64,000 bases of DNA, from contig NZ_JAGJCB010000002.1 of the NCBI RefSeq assembly GCF_017814435.1, positions 248,001-312,000 on the forward strand, written 5' to 3'. Origin of the DNA: Mariniflexile gromovii (GTDB taxonomy: Bacteria > Bacteroidota > Bacteroidia > Flavobacteriales > Flavobacteriaceae). The notes under the pieces were generated by a model. The model worked only from the letters and a program-made list of their open reading frames with translations, did not search any database and was not told where the DNA came from. The stretch's first letter is position 1; each line of letters opens with the position of its first letter. Below, one piece after another: positions 16,657-25,546 of the stretch. The position numbers and the translations under genes were made by a program.

Positions 16657-17043
16657 ATGAACTGCTACTGCGGAAATACAACCCCTTATTCAGAATGTTG
16701 CGAAAAAATACACCGCAACATTCAACTAGCGATAACCGCAGAACAATTAATGCGTTCCAGATACAGTGCCTTTGCGAAAGCTGATGGCGATTATTTAATG
16801 CAGAGCCATCACAGTTCAACAAGACCAATAAAAGAGAAAAAGTCTATTGTTGCATGGGCAAAATCAGTGCAATGGATAAAACTTGAAGTATTGGAAACTT
16901 CAAAAGGAAAACCAATAGATACCGAAGGTACTGTTACATTTAATGCGTATTTTTATGAAAACGGAAACGTTGAAGTTATTCATGAAAAATCAGCTTTTAT
17001 AAAAGAAAATAATGCTTGGAAATATTTAGGGCTGAGTGAATAA
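16657..17043 (+). CDS. YchJ-like SEC-C motif protein
   Basis: The 128-residue protein starts MNCYCGNTTPYSECC, giving the zinc-binding SEC-C pattern with C3, C5, C14 and C15. This is followed by the YchJ/UPF0225 signature AEQLMRSRYSAFAKADGDYLMQSHH and a small alpha-beta domain ending in WKYLG. Family members are small metal-binding proteins of undefined function. It begins 15 bases after hemF and precedes hemB on the same strand, so it is probably co-transcribed with heme genes. No catalytic role can be stated. Confidence 0.87.
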   Translation: MNCYCGNTTPYSECCEKIHRNIQLAITAEQLMRSRYSAFAKADGDYLMQSHHSSTRPIKEKKSIVAWAKSVQWIKLEVLETSKGKPIDTEGTVTFNAYFYENGNVEVIHEKSAFIKENNAWKYLGLSE

Positions 17044-17115
17044 AGCATTTGAATTTTTCTGTATTTAACATGTAATGAATTATAAACTTTTAACTTTACA
17101 CTTTTAATTTTTCAT

Positions 17116-18108
17116 ATGTATCCTTTAAGAAGAAATAGACGATTAAGAACCAACGAAGCCATTAGAAGTTTAGTTCGCGAAACCATCATATCTCCAAACG
17201 ATTTTTTAGTACCTCTTTTTGTAGTAGAAGGCAAAGGCATTAAAGATGAAATTCCGAGCATGCCCAATTACTTTCGTTACAGTTTGGATTTACTGGAACA
17301 TGAAGTAAAAGAACTTTGGAAGTTGGGTTTAAAATCGGTGTTGCTATTTGTAAAAGTACCAGACAACTTAAAAGACAATAAAGGAAAAGAAGCCCTAAAC
17401 CCAAACGGATTGATGCAACGCGCCATCAAAACGGTTAAAAACGCATGCCCCGATATGTTGGTTATGACCGATGTGGCGCTGGACCCCTATTCAGTTTACG
17501 GTCATGATGGTATTATTGAAAACGGCATCATAGTAAACGATGCTACTGCTGATTTTCTGGCAGAAATGAGCGTTTCGCACGCTAAAGCAGGTGCCGATTT
17601 TGTAGCACCAAGTGATATGATGGACGGTCGTATTTTAACCATTCGTGAAGCTTTGGAAGACGAAGGCTTTATCAATACAGGTATTATGAGTTATTCGGCA
17701 AAATATGCCTCGGCTTTTTATGGGCCGTTTCGCGATGCTTTAGATTCTGCGCCGGTGGATATGATTGACATTCCAAAAGACAAAAAAACCTATCAAATGG
17801 ATTATGCCAACCGATTGGAGGCCATTCGAGAAACCGAAATGGATATTGACGAAGGTGCCGATATTGTGATGGTAAAACCAGGTTTATGTTATTTAGATAT
17901 TGTTCGCGACATTAAAAACGCCGTTGATGTGCCTGTAGCTGTGTATCAGGTTTCTGGTGAATACGCCATGTTAAAGGCCGCTGCCGAAAAAGGTTGGCTA
18001 GACCATGATGCTGTTATGATGGAACAAATTACAGCTATAAAACGTGCTGGAGCCGATGTGATTGCGAGTTATTTTGCCAAAGATGTTGCTAGACTCCTGA
18101 ATCAATAA
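17116..18108 (+). CDS. hemB: Porphobilinogen synthase (delta-aminolevulinic acid dehydratase)
   Basis: HemB condenses two 5-aminolevulinate molecules to porphobilinogen. The 330-residue protein carries both Schiff-base lysines, K196 in SYSAKYASAFYGPFRDA and K254 in MVKPGLCYLD. The metal-site region reads TDVALDPYSVYGHDG, with aspartates where zinc enzymes have cysteines, so this is the magnesium-type enzyme. The active-site lid follows the usual order, and VAVYQVSGEYAMLKAA is conserved near the C-terminus. It is the last gene of the rightward heme series, after a 72-bp AT-rich gap. Confidence 0.97.
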   Translation: MYPLRRNRRLRTNEAIRSLVRETIISPNDFLVPLFVVEGKGIKDEIPSMPNYFRYSLDLLEHEVKELWKLGLKSVLLFVKVPDNLKDNKGKEALNPNGLMQRAIKTVKNACPDMLVMTDVALDPYSVYGHDGIIENGIIVNDATADFLAEMSVSHAKAGADFVAPSDMMDGRILTIREALEDEGFINTGIMSYSAKYASAFYGPFRDALDSAPVDMIDIPKDKKTYQMDYANRLEAIRETEMDIDEGADIVMVKPGLCYLDIVRDIKNAVDVPVAVYQVSGEYAMLKAAAEKGWLDHDAVMMEQITAIKRAGADVIASYFAKDVARLLNQ

Positions 18109-18194
18109 TTGGCTATTTGGTTATTAATCGAAAATATTTTATTATATTTAGTTTTGATTAGTTCCAATAAATACAATTATACTTTCGATTCAAA

Positions 18195-18602
18195 ATGGAC
18201 GACATTGATATTAAAATCATCAACATGCTTCAAAAAAACGCTCGTGAATCATTCGCTACAATAGGCAAACGGGTTCAATTAACAGCTCCTGCGGTTGGTA
18301 AACGCGTCAAACAATTGGAAGAAAAGGGCATTATTCAAGGGTATTCTTTACAACTAAATCATAAAAAACTCGGCATTACAACCAAAGCATATATCGTTCT
18401 AAAAATTCATCAGTCAAGCACCTTAAAAACCGCCTACAACCAAATTTTAAACTTGGAAGAAGTACAACGATGCGACAGAATTACGGGTGAAGACCGCTTA
18501 CAAATCTTGGCTTTTTTTAAAGGACATAAAGATTTAGTTATATTCATTGAACGAATTTCTCAATATGGTATTCCCAATACAAGCATTATTTTGGAGAGCT
18601 AA
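18195..18602 (+). CDS. Lrp/AsnC family transcriptional regulator
   Basis: The 135-residue protein is slightly short for the family (usually 150-160). The N-terminal helix-turn-helix runs from DDIDIKIINMLQKNAR through TIGKRVQLTAPAVGKRVKQLEEKGIIQGY. The C-terminal half is an AsnC/RAM ligand-binding domain, including QRCDRITGEDRLQILAFF. These regulators usually respond to amino acids, but the ligand here is unknown. The gene stands alone with its own upstream region and may act locally or globally. Confidence 0.88.
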   Translation: MDDIDIKIINMLQKNARESFATIGKRVQLTAPAVGKRVKQLEEKGIIQGYSLQLNHKKLGITTKAYIVLKIHQSSTLKTAYNQILNLEEVQRCDRITGEDRLQILAFFKGHKDLVIFIERISQYGIPNTSIILES

Positions 18603-18677
18603 TAAGCATAATAATTACATGCACAATTTGAAGGAACGAAAGCAGAATATTCTTAAATTAGCAAAAACCTTGTACCT

Positions 18678-19760
18678 ATGACGCTCCTAATTATATATGC
18701 CATTATATCCATCTTTTTTTCGTTTTTATGCTCCATTTTGGAAGCTGTACTTTTAAGCGTCACACCAACGTTCATTAATATAAAAAAGAAAGAAGGTAGA
18801 AGCTATGCAACAACTTTAGATGCACTAAAAAAGGATGTTGACAAGCCACTAATTGCCATTCTTACGCTAAATACCATTGCACACACTGTTGGTGCTATTT
18901 TGGTTGGTGTACAGGCAGAAATAGTTTTTGGAAATGGAGACAATGCCATTATGATTGTATCGGCTGTTATGACGTTTCTAATTTTGGTGCTTTCGGAAAT
19001 CATCCCTAAAACCATTGGAGCTACCTATTGGAAAGGTTTGGCAAACTTTACGGCAACAGGACTTAACATTCTTATTTTTCCTTTAAAATATACAGGCATT
19101 CTTTGGTTGTTACAACTAACAACGAAATTAATTGGCGGAAAAAACGCCCATGTTAGTACCGTAAGTCGTGATAGTTTTTTAGCCATGGCCGACATTGCAC
19201 ATGAAGAAGGCGTTTTTCAAGAATCGGAAAGTAAGGTGATTAAAAACCTCATCAATTTCAAGAAGATTTTTGCCAAAGATATTATGACGCCAAGACCCAT
19301 TATGGTATCGGAAGATGAAAATACTTCGGTAAAAACCTTCTTCGAAAAAAATCAAAACCTACGTGTTTCACGAATACCCATTTATTCAGAGAACCCTGAT
19401 AATATTACCGGATTGGTATTAAAAGATGATGTTTACAAAGAAATGGCGCTAGATCATGATGAAAGAACCTTAGCCGATATTAGAAGAGACATCATTATTG
19501 TAGAAAGAAAACTTCCCATCCCTACGTTATTTGAAAAGTTGGTAGCAAGTAAAAACCACATGGCATTGGTGGTTGATGAATATGGTACCGTTTCGGGGTT
19601 GGTAACCATGGAAGATGTTATTGAAACACTTCTTGGATTGGAAATTATGGATGAAAGCGATAATGTAGAAGACTTACAACTACAAGCCCGAAAAAGTTGG
19701 GAACAACGTGCCAAACGCCTTGGGATGATTAATGGTGAAGATGAAGACAAAACGAAATAA
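18678..19760 (+). CDS. CNNM-domain and CBS-pair protein (hemolysin C/CorC-like)
   Basis: The 360-residue protein has an N-terminal DUF21/CNNM membrane domain with about four helices (1-160), including EIIPKTIGATYWKGLA. A CBS pair (about 190-320) follows, with FAKDIMTPRPIMVS and VVDEYGTVSGLVTMEDVIETLLG. Related proteins are implicated in Mg2+ or Co2+ efflux or in magnesium homeostasis. The C-terminal CorC/HlyC transporter-associated domain found in longer relatives is absent, so it is a short form. It is a single gene with no obvious partner. Confidence 0.87.
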   Translation: MTLLIIYAIISIFFSFLCSILEAVLLSVTPTFINIKKKEGRSYATTLDALKKDVDKPLIAILTLNTIAHTVGAILVGVQAEIVFGNGDNAIMIVSAVMTFLILVLSEIIPKTIGATYWKGLANFTATGLNILIFPLKYTGILWLLQLTTKLIGGKNAHVSTVSRDSFLAMADIAHEEGVFQESESKVIKNLINFKKIFAKDIMTPRPIMVSEDENTSVKTFFEKNQNLRVSRIPIYSENPDNITGLVLKDDVYKEMALDHDERTLADIRRDIIIVERKLPIPTLFEKLVASKNHMALVVDEYGTVSGLVTMEDVIETLLGLEIMDESDNVEDLQLQARKSWEQRAKRLGMINGEDEDKTK

Positions 19761-19842
19761 AGCAAAAGCTTAATAATGTCGTCATTGATTAAACCAACTG
19801 CTTCGTTATCCGATAATTATTGAAGCTACTAACAGCATTATT

Positions 19843-22713
19843 TTACAACTTTTTATCAACGCTATAGGTAGTTTCAAAATACCCAATGTTGCCTTGATTG
19901 GTAATGCCTTCTATTATAACAAGCATGTCACCTATATTGTCTGCATTATAAAACTCAACTTTTGCATGGCCTTCTTCATCTGTATCAACGTTTGGTGACC
20001 AATGTACTACCGAACGTAAATCGGGTATCTTCCAATCATTAATGTCATCTGTTTCATATTTTGGGGCGTAAAATTCACGCTTAGGGGTAAAGCCTTGAAC
20101 CGAGAATCTATCAATTCCTTTATTATTGCTAACATAATTAAATCCTTTGCCTGCATAAGTATATATGCTTATAATGGATGTTTTTGGATCTCTTATTAGC
20201 CTATCTTCAAACAACCCTATACCATCAAGTCCTCCCTTAAGATTGTACGAAAGATTGGGTATAGGTCCTATAAGTCTAATTTCTTCTTCACCAAAAGGTT
20301 CTCGGAAAACTTCATTAATATAATAATTGGCGTTTTTAGGATGCTTTATCAATTCAAAACTTTTAATTTCTTCAATGGGCAAGCTTTGGATATAGGGATA
20401 GTCCAACAATGTTACGGGAACACCATCTATTACAATGAAAGTAAAGTTACTACCATATAATTTAGCTTGTAAAAACCCTCCAGCATCACTTACATCTACA
20501 TCATCAGGAAAACTAGCTTGTAAAGCACTGAACAATCCTGAATTCCATTTTGGAGCTTCGCTTATTAATTCTTTATTTTCTATCACCAAATCTGGTGGTC
20601 CATGCAAATCCATCATTTTTTGTCTTTGCGGCGTTAGGTTATAGCCATCCAGTTTCACTTCATCTAGTGCGATGGTACCATCTGCCACCTTTAAATCTTC
20701 CTCGGCCTGTTTTCGGGCTATGCTCTGTTCCACATAAACATTGACACTATCTGCCGAATAAACCCTTTCTTCTTCATGGTAGTTTATAATCGGGCTTTCA
20801 TGTTCATCCAATTCGATGGTAAACTCTTGTTTCTTCCCTTTTTCGTTTTTAGTCTGAAGCACCACATCAAATTCATCTTTATAGTAATCGTTTAAATACA
20901 TATTAAAATATCCTGTGCTATCTACCTGTTGGGTTGCTACGTTTAATGGACCGTAAACAGCTGTAAGCTCTACGGGCTTTTTCAATTCTCTTTTGGAAAA
21001 CCATATATCCTTAACCTTTCCAGAAATACTCAATCCTATTTCCGGCAGAAACTCAAAATCTGTGCTAAACTCCGTATTTTCATATTTATAATTGCTCCAT
21101 CCTTGGGTCAATAACAGGGCATCCATATCGTGTTTTCTGCTCTGGTTGTTTGGGTTGAAATAATAGGAAGGTGTTTCTATGTTGCCTTTTAATTCCGAGT
21201 CCAACAGAAAATAGGATAGAATGTTGCTCCGCGCATCGTTCACGCTTCCCAATTGTTCTTTGTTGACCACCAATACCGAAAGATTGGTTTTAATGGCATT
21301 ACTTTCCTTATCCTTTGTGGTCAAGTTCAAAACGGTTTTATCTCGCTGTCTGTAATGCTTTAAATGTGGGGTGGCGTTTATGTTGATGCGCTCCTCTTCC
21401 TTAAAATTAAAAAACAAACGTTCGGCAACAATTTGGTTTTGTTTGTTGGTGATGGTGAATTTTATGATGCCCTCGGGAAACATACTTTTTTCAATACCCG
21501 TATTGGCAACTCCTTTTTTGAATGGTAGATAGAAACTATCATATTCCACACCCCGTGCCTGTGCCTTTACGTGCAGCTCCTCTTGGTTCGGGTCTTTGGA
21601 GTTTAAGGTGATGATGATATACTCCTGTAGCTCCTTTACTTTTATCACTACGCCCGTTGGGTTTGCTTTGGGCAGTTCGTATTTGTATTCTATACCGTCC
21701 TTACCTTTTACACTGGCGTAGTAGGTTTTTTGGATGTCGGGTGTTAAATAGGTAGTCCCCATGCCCAAAGTGTTGCTTTGGAAGGGCATGATGATGTTGC
21801 TGTCCTGGTCCACAATGTATCCGTTGACTTCTTTTCCATTGTTGTTATAATCGAGCGCCTTAAACCCGATGGTGCTTGTGAGTCCATCTACCAACTTGCC
21901 GCCTTCGGGGAAAAACTGTAAATCCAAAAAATTTTTGTTTACCGCTACGGTTTTGCTGTACGAGCTTACATGTCCCAAATTGTTATTCCTTAGTTTTACG
22001 GAATCCAGTTTTAGTTCCATACGGGCTTTTATAACATCTTTTGGTAGGACGTATTGAAATGTATAGCCTTCATCTGCACCTTTTTTTATTTCTACCGAAT
22101 CTGTTCTTTTATCGGTATGGATGTACATTTTTAACTTGCCCTTGTATTTTGGGTTCAGTAAGTTTGGGTAGGCCTTTGCCGAAAGTTCAAATTGGTTGGG
22201 TGCGGTTTCCGTAAGGGTAATGTTCCTGATGGCCTCTTCATTTTCCGAAACTTTTTTGGCTGCGTAGATATCGATATAGGTCTGTGATATGAATGCGCTA
22301 TCAAAGTTTTTGTTCCATTGGGTATAGGCACGTACCATGTAGCGTCCCGGGGGCAACTCTTCATTTAGATCGAAAAAACTATCGGCCTTTCCATAGTCCA
22401 GTTTCAACAGTTTTTTGTCTATGATGCGCTTGTCGAAATCAATAAGTTCTACATGCAGGACACTGCTTATTTTGGTGGGTAAGTGTGCAAAATCAGTCAC
22501 TATGGCCTTGAACCAAATGGTATTATCGGTGGTAAAAACGGTGCTGCTCAGTTGCAGATAGATTTTTTCGGCGTAGGCGGATTTTGAACCTATTTTGCCT
22601 AAGGAATTTTCTTGGGAATGGACCTGAGGGTTTGTTACTAAAACAAAAAAACTGAACAGGGCGATGTGAAAATGTGCTTTCAAATGGAGTATGTTTTTTG
22701 ATGATGGTTCCAT
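19843..22713 (-). CDS. MG2-like and TonB-plug-like envelope protein, paralogue 3
   Basis: The 956-residue protein has an N-terminal signal peptide ending near VHSQ. A macroglobulin-like (MG2) region follows, AEKIYLQLSSTVFTTDNTIWFKAIV, then beta-sandwich repeats. A TonB-receptor plug-like segment lies around residues 740-790, FIVIDGVPVTLLDYPYIQSLPIEEIKSFELIKHP, and a final conserved block begins DLRSVVHWSPN. No beta-barrel follows. It is the last of three tandem genes 14 bases apart. The first ~560 residues and the last ~50 are nearly the same in all three, while the plug region differs most here. It probably sits in the periplasm or outer membrane. The function is unknown. Confidence 0.75.
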   Translation of the reverse strand: MEPSSKNILHLKAHFHIALFSFFVLVTNPQVHSQENSLGKIGSKSAYAEKIYLQLSSTVFTTDNTIWFKAIVTDFAHLPTKISSVLHVELIDFDKRIIDKKLLKLDYGKADSFFDLNEELPPGRYMVRAYTQWNKNFDSAFISQTYIDIYAAKKVSENEEAIRNITLTETAPNQFELSAKAYPNLLNPKYKGKLKMYIHTDKRTDSVEIKKGADEGYTFQYVLPKDVIKARMELKLDSVKLRNNNLGHVSSYSKTVAVNKNFLDLQFFPEGGKLVDGLTSTIGFKALDYNNNGKEVNGYIVDQDSNIIMPFQSNTLGMGTTYLTPDIQKTYYASVKGKDGIEYKYELPKANPTGVVIKVKELQEYIIITLNSKDPNQEELHVKAQARGVEYDSFYLPFKKGVANTGIEKSMFPEGIIKFTITNKQNQIVAERLFFNFKEEERININATPHLKHYRQRDKTVLNLTTKDKESNAIKTNLSVLVVNKEQLGSVNDARSNILSYFLLDSELKGNIETPSYYFNPNNQSRKHDMDALLLTQGWSNYKYENTEFSTDFEFLPEIGLSISGKVKDIWFSKRELKKPVELTAVYGPLNVATQQVDSTGYFNMYLNDYYKDEFDVVLQTKNEKGKKQEFTIELDEHESPIINYHEEERVYSADSVNVYVEQSIARKQAEEDLKVADGTIALDEVKLDGYNLTPQRQKMMDLHGPPDLVIENKELISEAPKWNSGLFSALQASFPDDVDVSDAGGFLQAKLYGSNFTFIVIDGVPVTLLDYPYIQSLPIEEIKSFELIKHPKNANYYINEVFREPFGEEEIRLIGPIPNLSYNLKGGLDGIGLFEDRLIRDPKTSIISIYTYAGKGFNYVSNNKGIDRFSVQGFTPKREFYAPKYETDDINDWKIPDLRSVVHWSPNVDTDEEGHAKVEFYNADNIGDMLVIIEGITNQGNIGYFETTYSVDKKL

Positions 22714-22727
22714 AAATTAACCTATTG

Positions 22728-25532
22728 TTACAACTTTTTATCAACGTTATAAGTAGTTTCAAAATAGCCAATGTTGCCTTGGTTGGTAATGCCTTCAATT
22801 ATAACAAGCATGTCACCTATATTGTCTGCATTATAAAATTCAACTTTTGCCTCTCCATTTTCACCTGTATTGAAATTTGGTGACCAATGGACTACTGAAC
22901 GTAAATCGGGTAAGCTCCAGTCTTTTTCAGTGTTATCATCATATTTTGGCGCATAAAATTCACGCTTAGCTGTAAAACCAGAAACTGTTCCTTTATAAAT
23001 GCCTTTTGTCCTTTGTACACCATAATATCCTTTTCCAGCATAGGTATAGATGTTTATAATAGATACCCTTCCTGCAATATTAATTTCAGGAAGGGTATCT
23101 TCTTCAAATTCCAAATCAGAAAATTCTGAAAACACGCCTTCGGAGTAACCTGATCGTTTTGGATGCTTTATTATTTCAAAACTTTTAATTTCTTCTGTAG
23201 GCAAATTTTGCAAATATGGATACTCAAAACGTTTTACTGGGATGCCATCAATAAGGATAATTGTGCGGTCTGTACCATAAACTTTAGCTCTCAAGTAATC
23301 TGTACCCGTAATTTCAATGTCCCTGGGGTAATTGAATAATAATAAACTATATAGTCCATAATGCCATTTTTTTACCTTAGTTAAAAGTTCTTTACCTTCA
23401 ATAACCAGATCTGGTGGCCCATATAATTCCATCATCTTTTCCCTAGCTGGTGTCATGTTATACCCATCTAATTTCACTTCATCTAAAGCAATGGTGCCAT
23501 TGGCTGTTTTAAAGTCTTCCAATGCTTGCTTTCGGGCAATGCTCTCTTCCACAAAAACATTGACACTATCTGCCAATTGTACCTGCTCTTCCGTTAAAAA
23601 TTCCACTTTCGGCCCAATAGGCGTATCCAAATCTATAGTATAATCCTTTTTATTTCCCTTTTCGGTTTTGGTCTGAATCGTAACTTTAAAATCATCTTTA
23701 TAATAATCCTCCAATTGAAAATGGAAAACCCCTGTACTGTCCACTTGTTGGGTGGCTACGTTTAAAGGTCCGTAAACCATAGTGAGGTCTACGGGGTCTC
23801 TTAACGGTTTGTTGACACCGAAAAGATTCCTTACGCTTCCTTTAACAGATAAACTTGTTTCTGGCAGAAACTCAAAATCGGTGCTAAACTCCGTGTTTTC
23901 ATATTTATAATTGCTCCAACCTTGGGTCAATAACAGGGCATCCATATCGTGCTTTCTGCTCTGGTTGTTTGGGTTGAAATAATAGGAAGGTGTTTCTATG
24001 TTGCCTTTTAATTCCGAGTTCAACAGAAAATAGGATAGAATGTTGCTACGCGCATCGTTCACGCTTCCCAATTGTTCCTTGTTGACCACCAATACCGAAA
24101 GGTTGGTTTTAATGACGCTATTGTCTTTATCCTTCGTGGTCAAGTTCAAAACGGTTTTATCCCGTTGTCTGTAATGCTTTAAATGTGGGGTGGCTGTTAT
24201 GCTGATGCGTTCGTCTTCTTTATAATTAAAAAACAAACGTTCGGCAACAATTTGGTGTTGTTTGTTGGTGATGGTGAATTTTATGATGCCCTCGGGAAAC
24301 ATACTTTTTTCAATACCCGTATTGGCAACTCCTTTTTTGAATGGTAGATAGAAACTATCATATTCCACACCCCGTGCCTGTGCCTTTACGTGCAGTTCCT
24401 CTTGGTTCGGGTCTTTGGAGTTTAAGGTGATGATGATATATTCCTGTAGTTCCTTAACCTTTATCACTACGCCCGTTGGGTTTGCTTTGGGCAGTTCGTA
24501 TTTGTATTCAACATCGTCCATACCTTTTACGCTAGCGTAGTAGGTTTTTTGGTTGTCGGGGGTTAAATAGGTCGTGCCCATGCCCAAAGTGTTGCTTTGG
24601 AAGGGCATGATGATGTTGCTGTCTTGGTCTACAATATAGCCATTGACTTCCTTCCCCTTGTTGTTATAGTCGAGTGCCTTAAACCCGATGGTACTTGTGA
24701 GTCCATCTACCAACTTGCCGCCTTCGGGGAAAAACTGTAAATCCAGGTACTCCTTGTTTACCGCTACGGTTTTGCTGTACGAGCTTACATGTCCCAAATT
24801 GTTGTTCCTTAGTTTAACCGAGTCCAGTTTTAGTTCCATGCGGGCTTTTATCACATCTTTTGGTAGGACGTATTGAAATGTATAGCCTTCATCTGCACCT
24901 TTTTTTATTTCTACCGAATCTGTTCTTTTATCGGTATGGATGTACATTTTTAACTTGCCCTTGTATTTTGGGTTCAGTAAGTTTGGGTAGGCCTTTGCCG
25001 AAAGTTCAAATTGGTTGGGTGCGGTTTCCGTAAGGGTGATGTTCCTGATGGCCTCTTCGCTTTCCGAAACTTTTTTGGCTGCGTAGATATCGATATAGGT
25101 CTGTGATACGAATGCACTATCAAAGTTTTTGTTCCATTGGGTATAGGCACGCACCATGTAGCGCCCCGGTGGCAACTCTTCATTTAGATCGAAAAAACTA
25201 TCGGCCCTTCCATAGTCCAGTTTCAACAGTTTTTTGTCTATGATGCGCTTATCAAAATCAATAAGTTCCACATGTAGGACACTGCTTATTTTGGTGGGTA
25301 AGTGTGCAAAATCCGTCACGATGGCCTTGAACCAAATGGTGTTATCGGTGGTAAAAACGGTGCTGCTCAGTTGCAGATAGATTTTTTCGGCATATGCGGA
25401 TTTTGAACCTATTTTACCTAAGGAATTTTCTTGGGAATGAATCTGAGGGTTTGTTACTAAAACAAAAAAACTGAACAGGGCGATGTGAAAATGTGCTTTC
25501 AAATGGAGTATGTTTTTTGATGATGGTTTCAT
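22728..25532 (-). CDS. MG2-like and TonB-plug-like envelope protein, paralogue 2
   Basis: The 934-residue middle member of the triplet has the same signal peptide as paralogue 3 apart from single substitutions (MKPSSKN against MEPSSKN), so these two separated most recently at the 5' end. In the variable region it is closer to paralogue 1 than to 3 (shared FGVNKPLRDPVDLTMVYGP and TPAREKMMELYGPPDLVIE). This mosaic pattern points to recombination between copies. The plug-like segment reads IILIDGIPVKRFEYPYLQNLPTEEIKSFEIIKHP. No barrel or catalytic motif is visible, and annotation beyond domain likeness would be guesswork. Confidence 0.75.
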   Translation of the reverse strand: MKPSSKNILHLKAHFHIALFSFFVLVTNPQIHSQENSLGKIGSKSAYAEKIYLQLSSTVFTTDNTIWFKAIVTDFAHLPTKISSVLHVELIDFDKRIIDKKLLKLDYGRADSFFDLNEELPPGRYMVRAYTQWNKNFDSAFVSQTYIDIYAAKKVSESEEAIRNITLTETAPNQFELSAKAYPNLLNPKYKGKLKMYIHTDKRTDSVEIKKGADEGYTFQYVLPKDVIKARMELKLDSVKLRNNNLGHVSSYSKTVAVNKEYLDLQFFPEGGKLVDGLTSTIGFKALDYNNKGKEVNGYIVDQDSNIIMPFQSNTLGMGTTYLTPDNQKTYYASVKGMDDVEYKYELPKANPTGVVIKVKELQEYIIITLNSKDPNQEELHVKAQARGVEYDSFYLPFKKGVANTGIEKSMFPEGIIKFTITNKQHQIVAERLFFNYKEDERISITATPHLKHYRQRDKTVLNLTTKDKDNSVIKTNLSVLVVNKEQLGSVNDARSNILSYFLLNSELKGNIETPSYYFNPNNQSRKHDMDALLLTQGWSNYKYENTEFSTDFEFLPETSLSVKGSVRNLFGVNKPLRDPVDLTMVYGPLNVATQQVDSTGVFHFQLEDYYKDDFKVTIQTKTEKGNKKDYTIDLDTPIGPKVEFLTEEQVQLADSVNVFVEESIARKQALEDFKTANGTIALDEVKLDGYNMTPAREKMMELYGPPDLVIEGKELLTKVKKWHYGLYSLLLFNYPRDIEITGTDYLRAKVYGTDRTIILIDGIPVKRFEYPYLQNLPTEEIKSFEIIKHPKRSGYSEGVFSEFSDLEFEEDTLPEINIAGRVSIINIYTYAGKGYYGVQRTKGIYKGTVSGFTAKREFYAPKYDDNTEKDWSLPDLRSVVHWSPNFNTGENGEAKVEFYNADNIGDMLVIIEGITNQGNIGYFETTYNVDKKL

Positions 25533-25546
25533 AAATTAACCTATTG

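Noticed and set aside
16466-16828. Long frames on both strands around the end of hemF
   Set aside because: They are shadows of hemF and the YchJ-like gene, whose motifs are clear in the chosen frames.
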